Source of the DNA: Candidatus Hydrogenedentota bacterium
GTDB taxonomy: Bacteria > Hydrogenedentota > Hydrogenedentia > Hydrogenedentales > JAEUWI01
Length of the DNA stretch: 64,000 nt
Assembly (NCBI GenBank): GCA_019637335.1
Contig: JAHBVV010000033.1
Location: forward strand, 16,508-80,507
Direction of reading: 5' to 3'
The translations under genes and the position numbers were made by a program. How positions within the stretch are numbered: the first letter of the stretch is position 1; every line of letters starts with the position of its first letter. Below, piece by piece: positions 28,587 to 37,800 of this stretch. Below the pieces are notes generated by a model, which saw nothing but the letters and a program-made list of their open reading frames with translations, ran no database searches and was not told where the DNA came from.

Positions 28587-29437
28587 CCCGCCGCTCCATA
28601 GAAATTGTAGTTCAGGACGCCGGCCAGGGCGAGAACAAGATACAGCGCAATCAGGGTCGCGGTACCATAACACACAATATGCGCCAGCTTCGGCCCGCGC
28701 AAACGGCCCGCCGAACGCGCGTGGTACGCAAACGCGTAAAACAACAGCATCGCCAGCGCCATGCCCACCTTCGGCGAAAACCACCACGTCGGGCTCAGCG
28801 TGTCGCCCTCGTACCAGACCCAGAAGCCCCCCGCTATCAGCGTAAACACATACGTCGGATAGCCAATGCGAATAAGCTGGAAAAGGTTCTTGTCAAGCAG
28901 CTCCAGGGAAGGCAACTTCTGAAACAGTCCCGTCGTCTTGCGGTGCTTCAACAGCTGGGCCTGCCGCGCATACGCCACGCTGTTCACCCCCGCAAGCGCC
29001 AGCAGCGCATACGCCAGGAACACCAGGCCCACATGCACAATCAGGAGCATCGAACTCAGCGGGCGCGGAGCCTCGCCCAGCGCCGGTAAGCCCGTCGCCA
29101 GATTCAGCCCGCTGATCACCCCCAGCAGCGGAAGATGAAAACACAGCAGCCCCCGCTGCATCGGGTCTACCCCCATCTGGATCACGAGAATCCCCAGCGC
29201 CAGCACCGTCATCAGCGATATCGAATCCGTGGCCGTCGTCAGCGGCACCAGCCCCCACTGGACCGACCGCAAGGCAAGCATCAGCGCCAGCGACACAAAC
29301 GCGCCGCACGCCAGCCAGTACGCCGCCGTCAGCAGGCGCTGGTTCGCGTTCTCCCGCAGGTAAACAAGCGCCACGCCCGCGCTGCCGAGGGCCAGCAGGT
29401 TCCCGATCGTAAAGCAGATGTAGACGACGCTGCTCAT
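28583..29437 (-). CDS. CcsA/HemX-like cytochrome c assembly membrane protein
   Basis: 284 residues from the ATG at 29437; a TTG seven codons upstream is an alternative. Eight membrane helices. The tryptophan region GGFWVWYEGDTLSPTWWFSPKVG near 205-225 is a degenerate form of the WWD heme-handling motif in the CcsA/CcmC family. In many bacteria such a gene stands directly before hemA (hemX), where it controls GluTR levels or handles heme; the order hemX-hemA-hemCD-hemB here agrees. No CcsB partner is present. Confidence 0.85.
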   Translation of the reverse strand: MSSVVYICFTIGNLLALGSAGVALVYLRENANQRLLTAAYWLACGAFVSLALMLALRSVQWGLVPLTTATDSISLMTVLALGILVIQMGVDPMQRGLLCFHLPLLGVISGLNLATGLPALGEAPRPLSSMLLIVHVGLVFLAYALLALAGVNSVAYARQAQLLKHRKTTGLFQKLPSLELLDKNLFQLIRIGYPTYVFTLIAGGFWVWYEGDTLSPTWWFSPKVGMALAMLLFYAFAYHARSAGRLRGPKLAHIVCYGTATLIALYLVLALAGVLNYNFYGAAG

Positions 29438-29589
29438 GGTTTTCCCAAGTGTAAGCAAGGTTCCCCGACGCGGAAATACACGCCGGATCGGCGCAAGTGC
29501 GGAACAGGATCCAAGCGCGGGCCACGCCCCGGATCATCCCCGTAGTTTACGCTATTTCCACCGCCATTTGCCATGGCCCCAACGCCCCA

Positions 29590-29765
29590 GGGGGACTGGC
29601 AACCGCGACAAATACAACCCCAGCCGCGAAAGCGCCCAATACAACCCAAAATTCGCGGGTGCCTGTACCCGCCACCAAGGGGACTGGCTCCCGCGACACA
29701 CGCCACCCCAGCCGCGAAAGCGCCCAATACAACCCAAAATTCGCGGGTGCCTGTACCCGCCACCA
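29590..29765. repeat. Two 88-base direct repeats with complementary arms
   Basis: Units 29590-29677 and 29678-29765. Each opens with GGGGACTGG, has a left arm CCGCGA (second copy CCCGCGA), a right arm TCGCGGG, and closes with TGCCTGTACCCGCC. The layout matches the 77-base arrays near 48.8 and 53.4 kb although the arm sequence is different. Confidence 0.85.
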
Positions 29766-29768
29766 CCC

Positions 29769-29869
29769 CACCCCGTCCACTCTGTCCACTCTGTCCACTC
29801 CGTCCACTCCGTCCACTCTGTCCACTCCGTCCACTCTGTCCACCCAGTCCACTCCGTCCACCCCGTCCC
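29769..29869. repeat. GTCCAC 9-base array (third of three)
   Basis: Eleven 9-base units (CTCTGTCCA, CTCCGTCCA, CCCAGTCCA). It runs without a gap into the stop codon of the leftward glycoside hydrolase-like gene at 29870. Confidence 0.9.
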
Positions 29870-31717
29870 TCAAAAAGGCGCCTGCCTCCACCCCGGCTTG
29901 AGCAGGCCGCGGTAGCGATCAAACAGCGAAGTCCCTTGAGCCGCCAGCGGAGCCAGCGCCGAGGATTCTCCCAGCGCGCTCACAAACGCCGCACCCAGTT
30001 CCGCCAGGCGCGCCGGGTCCTCAGTCGCCAATGATTCGCCAATAATCCGCAACCCCTCCAGCATCGCGGGAAAATATTCGAGGTCCGCCCGGGCCGCCGG
30101 CGGCAGCCCCGGCCAGATCCGCTCAATGGCCGCACCCATCGCGTTGCCGAGCTCCACGGTGGGGCCACCGTCCGTGTAGCGTTCGAGATCTTCAATGATC
30201 CCCGCCATCCCTTCGATCGCCTCCGGACGGCCGCACTGCCAGCCGGCCCAGCGGCGGACCGCGTCGCCCGGCGGCATCTCGGGGTCCCAGAGAAAGGCCC
30301 CCAGGAACCACGTGGCCGGCAGGCGGGTCCACGCCTCCAGGCGGTGGCCGAAGGCGCCGTCAAGCCCGGCGGCGTGGGCCGCGCGGACAAGTTCCGGCGT
30401 CCAGCGCAGGCTGGGAATGAGAAAGGCGTAACCGCTTTCCGGGTTCGTGCCAAACAGAAAACTGGATGCGCGAAACCCGAGCGCCTTCTCGCGAATGGGG
30501 AAGGAAAACTGCGGGTGATCGCCGCCCACCGCGGCAATCGAACTGAAATGGCCCGGGAAATCCGCCTTGATTCGCGCGCCGATTTCGTCGCGGTATTCCA
30601 GCTTTTTTATGTCCTCCCACACCCACACCGGCCACAGGTTAAACTCCAGTTTCGCCTCGGGGTTGTACTCCCGGAAGAGCGCGCCGAAGGCCTGGAGCTG
30701 GCGGGCGATGGATCCCGGCTGATCGGCGGCGCAGCCGTTCTTCTCGCACCAGCAGCCGCCCGGGTCGTAAAACCAGATCTGGATCGCGTCCGCCTCGCGG
30801 AACCATTCCATCTCGCTCCGCGCGTTGGCCAGCATGAGATCCCAGGCGCCCGGCGCATTGGCGCAGACGGCCGGAAAACCGTGGTCTACGTAAGTGATTT
30901 CCGCGTGGATGTCCGGGTTCGCGTCCCACAGGTCGCGTGGGAAGAACGTCGGGCAGAACATGTACGCCACCTCCAGCCCCCGGCTTCGGGCATAGGGGAT
31001 CATCGCCCGAACGTTTTCGTGCAGCGTCTTGTTCAGCGGCTTCTCCGACAGCTTCGAGGCCGGATTCATGCTGTAGGCGTCAACCCAGATATAAAAATAG
31101 AGCCGGTTCAGCCGCGCCAGGGCGAGCTGGTCAATATAATCGCGCCACCGCGCCACGTTCCATTCATGGGGCGTGATCCCCGGTATGTTGTACCCGATAT
31201 TGATGTACTCGCCGCGTTCTTCAATCGCCGGGTATTCAAAAAGCTCTGTCGGCCCGTCGCCATCCCATTCCGGAAAGTCGAGATAGACCGCGCCATTCGC
31301 GCGAACGCGGAGGCGCGTCTCCAGTTCGGACACGGCGTACGCCACACCCCGCTCCGTCAGCCCACCCGCCAGAATCACGTCGCGCTCGCCCTCGCGCACC
31401 CGCGCGATGGCGTAGGCCTGTTCGCGCTGGAAGGGCTTGAGGTCCCGCGTTAGCGCCGCGCGCTTCTCCGGCGTGAAATGCCGCGCCAGGCGCTCGTCCG
31501 CGTCCAGACGCCCCACCAGAATCCGCAACGGGGCATCCGTGCCGGCCTCTTCCGACCAGTGCCGCAGCCGCCCAACAAAGTGATCCACGGCGTGCGCCGC
31601 CGGGCCCTCCTCGAACGCCGCCGGTTCCATGCGGTGCGCCGCCAGGCCGCCTTGCTCCGGAAGCTCCAACGCGGCAACGGACGCGGAAACGGAAAGAAGT
31701 AGCAACATTCTGAACAT
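29870..31717 (-). CDS. Secreted glycoside hydrolase-like protein (GH20/GH67-type N-terminal domain plus barrel)
   Basis: 615 residues from the ATG at 31717, giving a signal peptide (MFRMLLLLSVSASVAA). Residues about 40-150 (ILVGRLDADERL, VILAGGLTERGVAYAVSELETRL) resemble the alpha/beta domain placed before the barrel in beta-hexosaminidases and alpha-glucuronidases. From about 170 a probable TIM barrel follows: ALARLNRLYFYIWVDAY, GLEVAYMFCPTFFP, ADAIQIWFYDPGGCWCEKNGC, KLEFNLWPVWVW. Four nearby Cys (about residues 318-326) may form disulfides. Catalytic acids cannot be fixed by eye and the substrate is unknown; a polysaccharide-degrading role is inference. Confidence 0.6.
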   Translation of the reverse strand: MFRMLLLLSVSASVAALELPEQGGLAAHRMEPAAFEEGPAAHAVDHFVGRLRHWSEEAGTDAPLRILVGRLDADERLARHFTPEKRAALTRDLKPFQREQAYAIARVREGERDVILAGGLTERGVAYAVSELETRLRVRANGAVYLDFPEWDGDGPTELFEYPAIEERGEYINIGYNIPGITPHEWNVARWRDYIDQLALARLNRLYFYIWVDAYSMNPASKLSEKPLNKTLHENVRAMIPYARSRGLEVAYMFCPTFFPRDLWDANPDIHAEITYVDHGFPAVCANAPGAWDLMLANARSEMEWFREADAIQIWFYDPGGCWCEKNGCAADQPGSIARQLQAFGALFREYNPEAKLEFNLWPVWVWEDIKKLEYRDEIGARIKADFPGHFSSIAAVGGDHPQFSFPIREKALGFRASSFLFGTNPESGYAFLIPSLRWTPELVRAAHAAGLDGAFGHRLEAWTRLPATWFLGAFLWDPEMPPGDAVRRWAGWQCGRPEAIEGMAGIIEDLERYTDGGPTVELGNAMGAAIERIWPGLPPAARADLEYFPAMLEGLRIIGESLATEDPARLAELGAAFVSALGESSALAPLAAQGTSLFDRYRGLLKPGWRQAPF

Positions 31718-31876
31718 GGCCGTCTGCCTTATCGTGCGCCGATCGCGCGTTCGCCCGGAACCGGGCCAAAACCTGACGCCATGGTAGCTGCCCATCGCCC
31801 CCGTCCGCCACCAGCGCCACGAGACGCGCTCATGTGCCTTGAGCGACAACTAACCCAACCGGTAACCATCCCCGGA
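31718..31876. other. Divergent intergenic region before the nucleoside hydrolase
   Basis: No gene supported. Contains the upstream side of both the glycoside hydrolase-like and nucleoside hydrolase genes; no clear leftward promoter was found. Confidence 0.4.
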
Positions 31877-31936
31877 TTTGCAGCCTTCGCGAAGCTTCGT
31901 TACACTGGTGAACCGGCCCCACGACAAATCGGCGCG
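31877..31936 (+). promoter_or_regulatory. Shared promoter-bearing element, copy 1
   Basis: TTGCAG at 31878-31883 and TACACT at 31901-31906 with a 17-base spacer that contains the palindrome CGAAGCTTCG. Nearly the same sequence occurs at 39664-39723 before the PSD1 gene, and the likeness extends past the -10 (TGAAYCGGC, then AAAT..GCGCGG). It lies about 167 bases before the nucleoside hydrolase start. Confidence 0.6.
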
Positions 31937-32072
31937 GCGGGCGGACCTGCGTCGACATGGCCCATCCGCTTCGGCTGCGCGGGAGCGCGCTTCAATGGGC
32001 CTTCCGCCGCGCGCGGGCGACGTTGCATGGGACCGAATTGGGCCGCGCACCTTTCAGCTGACTAGGAAACTG

Positions 32073-33095
32073 ATGATGAGAAACGTATCCCTGATAGTGG
32101 CAATGATCGCTGGCGCCCTTCTCTTTTCGGCCGCGTGTCTCAGCGTACCCGCGTCGGCCGCCGAGGGCAAGATCCGTGTACTTCTGGACACGGACGCCAA
32201 CAACGAGTTGGACGACCAGCATGCGATCGCCTACCTGCTGTTCAACGGCGATGTGTTCGAGGTCGAGGGCATCACGGTGAACCGGACGTCCGGCGGGGGC
32301 GACGTGCATCAGCATTTCGCCGAGGCCGAGCGGGTCGTGAAGCTCTGCGGGCTGGATGGCAAGGTGAGCGTCTATCTCGGAGCGGAGAAGTCGTTTGAAG
32401 AAATCCGGGGTGCGTTGAATCAGCCCGATTTCGACGGCCATGAGGCGGTGGACCGGATTATCGAGCGCGCCCTGGCCGCCGACGACCGGCCGCTGGTGCT
32501 GTTGCCCATCGGCAAGCTCACGAACATCGCGCTCGCCCTCGAAAAGGAGCCCGCCATCGCCGCGAAGGTGCGCATCGTATGGCTCGGCTCCAACTACCCG
32601 AAGCCCGGCGAATACAACCAGAACAACGACGAGGGCGCCATGAACTACCTGCTCGACGCCGACGTCCCCTTCGAGATCGTCACGGTCCGTTACGGCGAGC
32701 CGTCGGGTACGGACGCCGTGCGGGCTACACTCCAGGAGGTCCGGGAGATCATGCCCGGCAAGGGGCCCCGGATCGACACGCCCATCACGGGGCGTCACGG
32801 CGGCGAGTTCGCGACCTTCGGCGACTACGCGCTCAACCTCTTCGAGAACATCCGGCTCCATGGGGATCCGCCCTCGCGGGCGCTCTTCGATATGGCGGCC
32901 GTCGCCATCGTCAAGAACCCCGGCTGGGCGGAGTCGCGGCGCATTCCCGCCCCCACACTCGCCGATCGCAAGTGGGTGGAGCGCCCCGGCAACGCGCGCG
33001 AGGTGGTCCTGTGGGAGAACTTCGACCGGAAGGCCATCATGGCCGACTTCTACGACCGGATGGAGAACTATGTCCTCGCGGTGAGCGCGGAGTAG
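32073..33095 (+). CDS. Exported inosine/uridine-preferring nucleoside hydrolase-like protein
   Basis: 340 residues. Start is ATG at 32073 or 32076, with AGGAA just upstream. A signal peptide (about 1-30, LLFSAACLSVPASAA) precedes the domain. The calcium-binding DTDANNELDDQ near 38-48 is the hallmark DxDxxxDD motif; LPIGKLTNIALAL, WLGSNYPKPGEYNQNND and a late Asp in FDMAAVA follow. Such enzymes split ribosides into base and sugar. Export is typical of a scavenging role, and ribose released could feed a sugar ABC transporter like the one at 59-63.6 kb; that link is speculative. Confidence 0.88.
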   Translation: MMRNVSLIVAMIAGALLFSAACLSVPASAAEGKIRVLLDTDANNELDDQHAIAYLLFNGDVFEVEGITVNRTSGGGDVHQHFAEAERVVKLCGLDGKVSVYLGAEKSFEEIRGALNQPDFDGHEAVDRIIERALAADDRPLVLLPIGKLTNIALALEKEPAIAAKVRIVWLGSNYPKPGEYNQNNDEGAMNYLLDADVPFEIVTVRYGEPSGTDAVRATLQEVREIMPGKGPRIDTPITGRHGGEFATFGDYALNLFENIRLHGDPPSRALFDMAAVAIVKNPGWAESRRIPAPTLADRKWVERPGNAREVVLWENFDRKAIMADFYDRMENYVLAVSAE

Positions 33096-33247
33096 GTATT
33101 CCCCGACAACTCGAAGCCCTGCCTCAACCCCTGACAGCGCGGCGCCGAGGCTTGCCCACGGGCGCAGCATGTGATTCTGGCCTTTACCAGAAACTCACAG
33201 GGAAATCCGCGTCAAGATCGGGACAACCACGCATTCTGAGCGCCCCA

Positions 33248-34798
33248 TCACCGGGGAAGTCCCTGCGCTGGCCGAGCGCCGCCGCCGCGGCATCTGGAAA
33301 AGCCAAAGGCGAACACCAAGAATGCGTATGCCGCAACATTGCCGCGTTTCGCCGCTGGTTCCATGCCGGTTTCCATGGAACAACCATCTCCCCCGTTCGT
33401 ACTGCTACTCTTCAAAGCCATGGGAATCGTAATCGATTTAATCTCGCCAGGCGCGATGCCCAAATCCAGCGATTCCACCTCATAGCCATCAACTACACAC
33501 ACGAGTTTGTACTCGCCCGCGGGAACCGACGGAAAAGTATACACGCCGTCAACGCCTCCCTTGAGGGGAGCAAATCCGCTGCCCAAGAGGGACATGGTGG
33601 CGTTCGACAAGGATTCCTGATCGGCGGCGGCCCAAACGGTACAAACAAGGGTGGCGGCCAGGATTGCGGACCCCTTGGCGAGAATTGGCTGCCAGTCGCA
33701 GTTTCCCTGAAACAGGGTACGAATTTCATCGAAGTCGTCGGTGCTCCAATCAATATTTTCGCACAGCAGGAGCTCTGGGGTGTCACTGACTATTCCCAGT
33801 GGCAGATCGACCGGATCGGGAATATCGCTGCGGTACAGAATGGTATTGAAGCCGCGTGCGGAATCGATGGACGTGCTCAGGCCCACACCAGGCTCCAGCA
33901 CCGCGGTATTGAGCACATGAATACCCGCGTAACGCTGGTCGACGAACATTGAGCGGCGAATTATGGGTACGCCACCAACAATTTCCACGCCCGTCATTAG
34001 TCCGGTGAAATCGCAGTCTTCGATGATGGCATCCGCCGCATTGGGGCCGGAAGCGCGAATGCCCGTTGTCCCGCCCGCGCTGGAGGTGTCCGTAAAGTAC
34101 ACGTCGCGGACCGTGGTGGCCGTATTCGGTAGCGAGAGCAACACGACGCCGCCCGTCTCGGTCAGGAGTTCGAGACGGGCGAGGGTTGCATCGTTGGCGC
34201 CGGTCTGCCGCCCGACAATGGTGGGGCGCTGGCCCGGCCTGCCCGTGATGGTTACCCCGCGGCGGAGGATGAGGCTTTCGGTATAGCGCCCCTCCGCCAA
34301 GACGATGCGCGCCGCCGTTGCGCCAGAGCCGGTGATGAGCGACTGGGCAAAATCAATCGTCCGGAGCGGACGGCTCTCGTCCCCACCCGCCACACTATCA
34401 GATCCCGAAGGTGACACAAAATAGGTAGGCGCCGGGCTGTTGGGGTCGCGCGGATCGCTGTTAAGCAGAAACTCCTCCAGGTTGGTCAATGCGTCCCCAT
34501 CGGCGTCCAGTCCGGATTCCGATCGGCCAGTGGGGTCAAACCCGTGAATGACTTCGAAACCATCCGGCATCCCGTCGTTGTCGGTATCCACCACGTTCGG
34601 ATCCGTGCCCAATTCGATTTCCATGCAGTCGGTGAGGCCGTCGCCATCCGAATCCAGTGTCGCGTCTTCGCACTGCGCCCTGGCGTCGCCGTGCGAAAAA
34701 AGCAGCAACAGCAGTAGTAGTAGTAGGGAGAGGCAACCGGCGAGCCTGCGCCGGACACGCCTGATTCGCATCGAATTTCGCATCCGCTGCAGCGCCAT
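33248..34798 (-). CDS. Secreted calcium-repeat / right-handed beta-helix surface protein
   Basis: 516 residues if started at the ATG at 34798, ten bases after the upstream gene's stop; ATGs at 34783 and 34771 are also possible. A basic start and a run of nine or more Leu form the signal. Residues about 42-110 carry thrombospondin-type-3-like calcium loops (DSDGDGLTD, DTDNDGMPDG, DADGDALTN). A DUF1565-type YFVSPSGSDSVAGG opening leads to a parallel beta-helix, then a carboxypeptidase-regulatory-like domain (VYTFPSVPAGEYKLVCVVDGYEV). The end (GDGCSM, hydrophobic AAYAFLVFAFGF, then SRCR) resembles C-terminal sorting tails of the MYXO/Synerg-CTERM kind. Probably made together with the PASTA lipoprotein. 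Confidence 0.72.
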   Translation of the reverse strand: MALQRMRNSMRIRRVRRRLAGCLSLLLLLLLLLFSHGDARAQCEDATLDSDGDGLTDCMEIELGTDPNVVDTDNDGMPDGFEVIHGFDPTGRSESGLDADGDALTNLEEFLLNSDPRDPNSPAPTYFVSPSGSDSVAGGDESRPLRTIDFAQSLITGSGATAARIVLAEGRYTESLILRRGVTITGRPGQRPTIVGRQTGANDATLARLELLTETGGVVLLSLPNTATTVRDVYFTDTSSAGGTTGIRASGPNAADAIIEDCDFTGLMTGVEIVGGVPIIRRSMFVDQRYAGIHVLNTAVLEPGVGLSTSIDSARGFNTILYRSDIPDPVDLPLGIVSDTPELLLCENIDWSTDDFDEIRTLFQGNCDWQPILAKGSAILAATLVCTVWAAADQESLSNATMSLLGSGFAPLKGGVDGVYTFPSVPAGEYKLVCVVDGYEVESLDLGIAPGEIKSITIPMALKSSSTNGGDGCSMETGMEPAAKRGNVAAYAFLVFAFGFSRCRGGGARPAQGLPR

Positions 34799-34808
34799 CC
34801 GTATAGGA

Positions 34809-37800
34809 TCAGTTGTTCGCTGCGCCGGAAGCATCGATCCACTCCAGAATAACATCGTAGTTGCTTCTATCCCCACCGAGATTGAATCCGGGCTGCATTC
34901 CGCCACCGTGGTTGCCGTCGGAATTGGACGCTTTTCTCAATATCAGGCTCATTGCGGGCGAGGCCGTGTTTACACGGGTGTTCGATGGTTCGGCGGTGCT
35001 GAATTCCGTAACGACCTCGTTGTACAAGACATTAGAATCGGCGCTGTCGAGGAAGAAGCCGCTGGGGGCCGCTACGCCGCCACTCTGGTGGCACGACACG
35101 CAGCGCGCGGGGTCCGTCAGAATGGGAAGCACGTCCATACTGAAGCTGGGCCCGCTGGATACCGTCACTGCGGTGACCGTTACCTCGTCGGAAGCACTCG
35201 AAATACTCCCTGAGGTCACAATCAGTTGGATGGTGTACGCGCCTGCCAGATCCGGCTGAAACGACGGCATGGCCGTGTCGGCGCCAGTCAATGCCGACGC
35301 GCTTCCGCTGGGAACGGAGACAAAGCTCCACGTATAGGAGTCAGCGAAGTTGCTCATAATTCCATTGAGCACCACGGTTTCACCGATTGCGGCCGTCCGA
35401 TTGGTCCCAGCATTCGCCACTGGCCTGCCGGGCCCAGATGTGCCATGCCCCACGAAATTTGCGAGGAGGCCCGCGGCATACGGGAAGGAACTCAACCAAA
35501 ATTGGTCATAGGTAGGTAGTGCGGCCGGCATGGTTCCGTCTTGGAAGACCAGTTGGCGGATCCGGTCCTTCGCGAGTTCGAACTCCGCGAACGTGTCAAA
35601 ATCGAGCGAGGGCAACCGTTCGCTCTGCTGCACGTGGCAGAGCCGGCAAGAGCGCGCCACAACGGCCGAGTATAGCTCCGCGGCCTCCGGCGGCGCCGCA
35701 GGCGGCGACCACCCTTCCGGAACAAAACCGCCATCGAACGGAAAGGGGAGAGCCGGCCCGCCGTACCACCCTTCAATCAGCTCCTCGGCCGCCCGCTTAT
35801 CGGGCGCATCCGTGGTGATTTGCAGCGACCAGTGGTTCAAGTTGCCGGTGTCGGCGCCCGCTTCGTCTTCCACGAATAGACGCCAAGCGCCATTCGGTTC
35901 GCTGCCGACGAACTTGCTGAGCGCCTCCTCGGGCATCCAAATGCCGGTAAATGGCGCGTCCGAGAAACTGAGCGTGGCGACGGACGCGGCCGCGGCGTCA
36001 TCAAACACCGCCCCGCAGATGTTGTTGCCGCTGGAGCCGCGCCGCGCCATGATGTTGCAGACAATTCCGGACGGTGAAACGAGGTTTATCAGGAGATCGC
36101 CAACCCAGGTATGGTCAATGCCGTTGTTACCGTCGCCGACATCCGTCGAACAGAGCCCCGTACCCCCTATCACCAATTTCACATCGACTATCCCCCCGCT
36201 GAGGCCAGACACCACAAGATCCGCGGATACCGGTCCTCCCGGCGAATCGGGAATCGGAATGCTCGGCCCATTGTATGTAAAAATGTGTTTCTGCGGAATG
36301 GCGGCGTAGGAATCCAGGACGGCCTTGTTCATCGCATAGAACGCCCCCTCCTGCGATGCCCGGTTGAATTCCGGGTTGGTTTCCGAGTAGAGGAATGACT
36401 CCAGGTCAAACGGTATGAATCGCGTATTGATATTTCCGAAATCCGGATAGACGCCATTTACGAGTGCCCTGGGTTGCCCGCCGTGGCAAACCGTGCACAT
36501 CCCGGGAACGTATTTGTCCCCCCGGCCATCCAAATCGATCTTGTTGAGCCGGTTTCCGTCCGAACCGTAGACATAGAAGCGGATATAGGGCTCGCCGCCT
36601 TCCGGCGCCGGCAGCATGTCCATGCAGACAGTGGCAATGGGCTCATCAGGATTCTGCCAGGTATCGTCCACCGTAGGATGGTTCAGGGTAGCAAAAGCGA
36701 TCCGGTCCGCCGGCGTCCCGAAGACCGTCGGGCTGCCATTGGAACGCATATGCACCTGCCGGCCGAACCCGAGATCCGCCTCGTTAAAGTAATAGGCCGA
36801 TGCCTCCATTCCGCCCGGCTCCCCAAAACCGTTGGCGGCGTACCAGTCCGAGAGCGTCGTCTTCTCGCCAAAGGGATCAATCGCCGCGTAATAGGCCTCT
36901 GCCGTGATATCATCTTCATGCACTGGCGTGTTCACCAGCGTAAGGAATGCGCCGGGATCCGGCGGGACAGAAATCGTCAGCGAAACATCGGAACCTTCGG
37001 CAATCATCATGCCCGCGCCTGGATCCTGATCGATAACCATGACCGCGGGAACGGTCACCTGGGGCTGCGCCAATACCTCACCCAATCGCAGCCCCGCGAG
37101 CGCCAGGCGAAACTGGGCAATCTCCAAAGTGATGGAGGACAAATCGGGTACGCTCACAATCGCCTCGAACGAACTTACCTCAAGCGCCACGGGTGTGTCT
37201 GGCGCAACGCTGCTACCCGCCGCCGGGTCCTGCGCGACCACTTGCCCGCCTGGTTCCGGGCTGAGCACTTCGGTCACTGTGCCGAGGCTCAGGCGCGCTG
37301 TCGCGATCAGCGCACCCGCCTGGGCCTGCGGAAGGCCCAGGAGATCGGGCACCGTGATAAGTTCGGCGCCCGCGCTCACCAAGATCATGACCGCGGTTCC
37401 ACGCAGCGCCACGGATCCCGGCGATGGCGATTGGCCGATCACCCGTCCCACGGGTTGGGCGCTGAATACGTCTTCCGCCGCACCCAAAACCAACCCGGCC
37501 GTTTCGAGAGCAAGGCTCGCCTCCGCTTCCGAGCCGCCCGTGATATCCGGAACCTCGACCGTAGCCGCGCCTTCGCTAACCGTTAAATCTACCGCGGAAT
37601 TGGCGGATACGATAGCACCGGCCGCGGGGCTCTGCGAAAGCACCTCACCCGCCGGATTGTTGCTCTCCACCCGGGCGACTGTTCCAACACGCAGCCCCGC
37701 ACCAGCGATGGCCGCGCCCGCAGTCGCGGAATGCATCCCCGTCACAGCGGGCACAGCCACGAAAGCGAGCCCGCCGCTAATCTCGATATCCACCGCCGAA

